Source of the DNA: Xanthomonas arboricola pv. guizotiae
GTDB taxonomy: Bacteria; Pseudomonadota; Gammaproteobacteria; Xanthomonadales; Xanthomonadaceae
Reading direction: 5' to 3'
DNA: 64,000 bases
Assembly (NCBI RefSeq): GCF_002940205.1
Contig: NZ_MDSK01000010.1
Coordinates: 74,127 to 138,126 of the forward strand
The translations under genes and the position numbers were made by a program. Positions 63,171 through 64,000 of this stretch are shown in pieces. The notes below the pieces were generated by a model. That model ran no database searches. It was not told where the DNA came from and saw only the letters and a list, made by a program, of their open reading frames with translations. Each line of letters opens with the position of its first letter. Position 1 is the first letter of the stretch.

Positions 63171-63302
63171 TCTTGCTTCTTTCTTTAAAGCCTTGTTTTT
63201 AAGATCTTTTCGATTTCGATGGCAGGTAAAAATCAGAATCGCCGCGAACTTGACGCAAGCCATTTTCCTGCTTGACTCATTTGCACGAAGCAGGAGAAAT
63301 GC

Positions 63303-63557
63303 ATGACCGCAACGAATCGCTATCGAGACCAAATCCAACGCGCCACCGAGCGCTTGGCCGAGCTCCAAGCAAGAGAGCTTTTAGCCAATCAGCGCCGCGA
63401 AGCGAAGGCCCAGGAAACGGCGAAGTGCGAAGAAATAAAAAGACGGCAGCGCGTGGCGGACCTCGTGGTTTCCACTGGTGCGCACCTGCTGGACGACGCA
63501 GAACTGGAAACGTTGCTTAGCAGCCACATGAGAAATCGTGCTGGCTCTTTTCACTAG
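63303..63557 (+). CDS. TraD/MobC-like relaxosome accessory protein
   Basis: 84 residues. A charged N-terminal helix (YRDQIQRATERLAELQAREL) is followed by RRQRVADLVVSTGAHLLDDAELETLL, which fits the C-terminal signature of small TraD-family conjugal transfer proteins (R..R.L...G.L......L). Such proteins help the relaxase at oriT. Divergent from the relaxase across the oriT candidate. Not the coupling ATPase of the same name. Confidence 0.65.
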   Translation: MTATNRYRDQIQRATERLAELQARELLANQRREAKAQETAKCEEIKRRQRVADLVVSTGAHLLDDAELETLLSSHMRNRAGSFH

Positions 63558-63584
63558 AGCCCTCGTCATCACGGCGAGCACTTT

Positions 63585-64000
63585 TCATGGACCGCCCCTG
63601 GTCATCGTCGGCCCCTGTTCCTGCTGCTGATTTTGCTGCTGCGTCTGTTCCATCTGCTGCTGACGCACTTGGTCCTGCTTGATGACCTCAGCCTGCTGGA
63701 GGTTCTGCTGGGCCGGCTCCTGCGAGGCCTCGCGCCCATCCACGTGGGCATGGAACTGCGGCGCTTTGTCTAACCCGTGAGGGGCATAGACCGCAAAGAC
63801 ATTGTGTGCCCCATCTCGGCCTAGCCCGCCGGTGACCTGGTCCACTCGCTTCAGCAACGGGTCTTCGATTTGCTGCTTGTAAAGCGCAGCTGAGACATTC
63901 CTGGTCTCTTCTTCGTTCCAGTTGCCCGTGCCCCGAACCCAAGAATGGATCTGCTGGTAGGTGGAGTGGTCAGGGTGAGCGGGACTGTCGGCCAGCACCT
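63585..64000 (-). CDS. XVIPCD-containing T4SS effector, C-terminal part (cut by window edge)
   Basis: The visible 138 codons are the C-terminal end of a gene running off the window; a GTG near 63998 is not a trusted start. The order PAHPDHSTYQQI, LLKRVDQVTGGLG, HNVFAVYAPHG, QFHAHVDGREASQEP matches XVIPCD, the recruitment domain of Xanthomonadaceae X-T4SS toxins (contacts VirD4). It ends with the Gln-rich tail (QQQMEQTQQQNQQQ) these proteins often carry. The toxin domain and the usual upstream immunity gene lie outside. Its place in a mobilizable island is notable. Confidence 0.85.
   Translation of the reverse strand, partial: VLADSPAHPDHSTYQQIHSWVRGTGNWNEEETRNVSAALYKQQIEDPLLKRVDQVTGGLGRDGAHNVFAVYAPHGLDKAPQFHAHVDGREASQEPAQQNLQQAEVIKQDQVRQQQMEQTQQQNQQQEQGPTMTRGGP

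Larger units (their letters stand above)
58006..64000. mobile_element. Integrated, probably mobilizable genomic island at tRNA-Ser (left part)
   Basis: Starts after tRNA-Ser(GGA) and runs past the window. Contents: broken tyrosine integrase, a three-TM protein with a coupled 49-residue protein, a hypothetical protein, a MobA/MobL relaxase, candidate oriT, a TraD/MobC-like gene and an XVIPCD protein. No mating-pore genes are seen here, so it may be mobilizable rather than self-transmissible, or they lie beyond the window. The right end with a direct repeat of the tRNA 3' end is not visible. Stretches from 59600 to 61050 are clearly more A+T-rich than the chromosome. Confidence 0.85.

Overview
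This window looks like a Xanthomonas (Xanthomonadaceae) chromosome segment. It is GC-rich and carries 68-nt inverted REP pairs beside a RAYT transposase, several large TonB-dependent receptors, an AcnD/PrpF methylcitrate pathway, the fab-pilZ cluster, and at the right edge the C-terminal domain of a Xanthomonas-type T4SS effector (XVIPCD). Assignments come from reading sequence and motifs only; no database search was run.

Layout. 1-5.4 kb: hflKC, a PilH-like response regulator, and a protein-quality pair (CbpA-like DnaJ, Hsp20 with a sigma-32-like promoter). 5.4-7.5 kb: a peroxiredoxin and a bacterioferritin-like gene, then a three-copy 335-bp tandem duplication that copies the 3' ends of two convergent genes. 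7.4-20 kb: pbpC and an alpha-2-macroglobulin lipoprotein gene, separated by a periplasmic glycerophosphodiesterase, a TonB receptor with a repeat-rich N-terminus, and a RAYT flanked by REPINs. 20-24 kb: repeat-rich spacer, a nucleoside hydrolase, a second TonB receptor. 24-32 kb: the methylcitrate cycle genes prpB-prpC-acnD-prpF, read away from the sigma-54 activator prpR. A clear -24/-12 promoter and TGCAAC-type upstream sites lie between them. 32-34 kb: a small lipoprotein, a yefM-yoeB toxin-antitoxin pair with TGTACA operators, and tRNA-Val(CAC).

34-45 kb is an essential cluster on the minus strand: rpmF-yceD, fabH, a kinase-like gene, fabD, fabG, acpP, fabF, pabB, mltG, holB, pilZ, with maf divergent. 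The last genes overlap by 4 nt. 45-50 kb holds three envelope glycan genes (two GT-C-type membrane proteins and a GT2). 49.6-54 kb is a plus-strand moxR-DUF58-transglutaminase-slp operon. 54-57.7 kb holds hit, recR, ebfC and dnaX, with two inverted heptamer-repeat elements in the gaps.

57.9-64 kb: tRNA-Ser(GGA) followed by an integrated element. It has a tyrosine integrase gene broken by a frameshift, an unrecognised three-TM protein translationally coupled to a 49-residue Pro/Gln-rich protein that shares its RPPxREP motif, a MobA/MobL relaxase, a candidate oriT, a TraD/MobC-like accessory gene, and the 3' end of an XVIPCD protein. The element continues past the window. The coupled pair and the effector-bearing mobilizable module are the best candidates for something undescribed.
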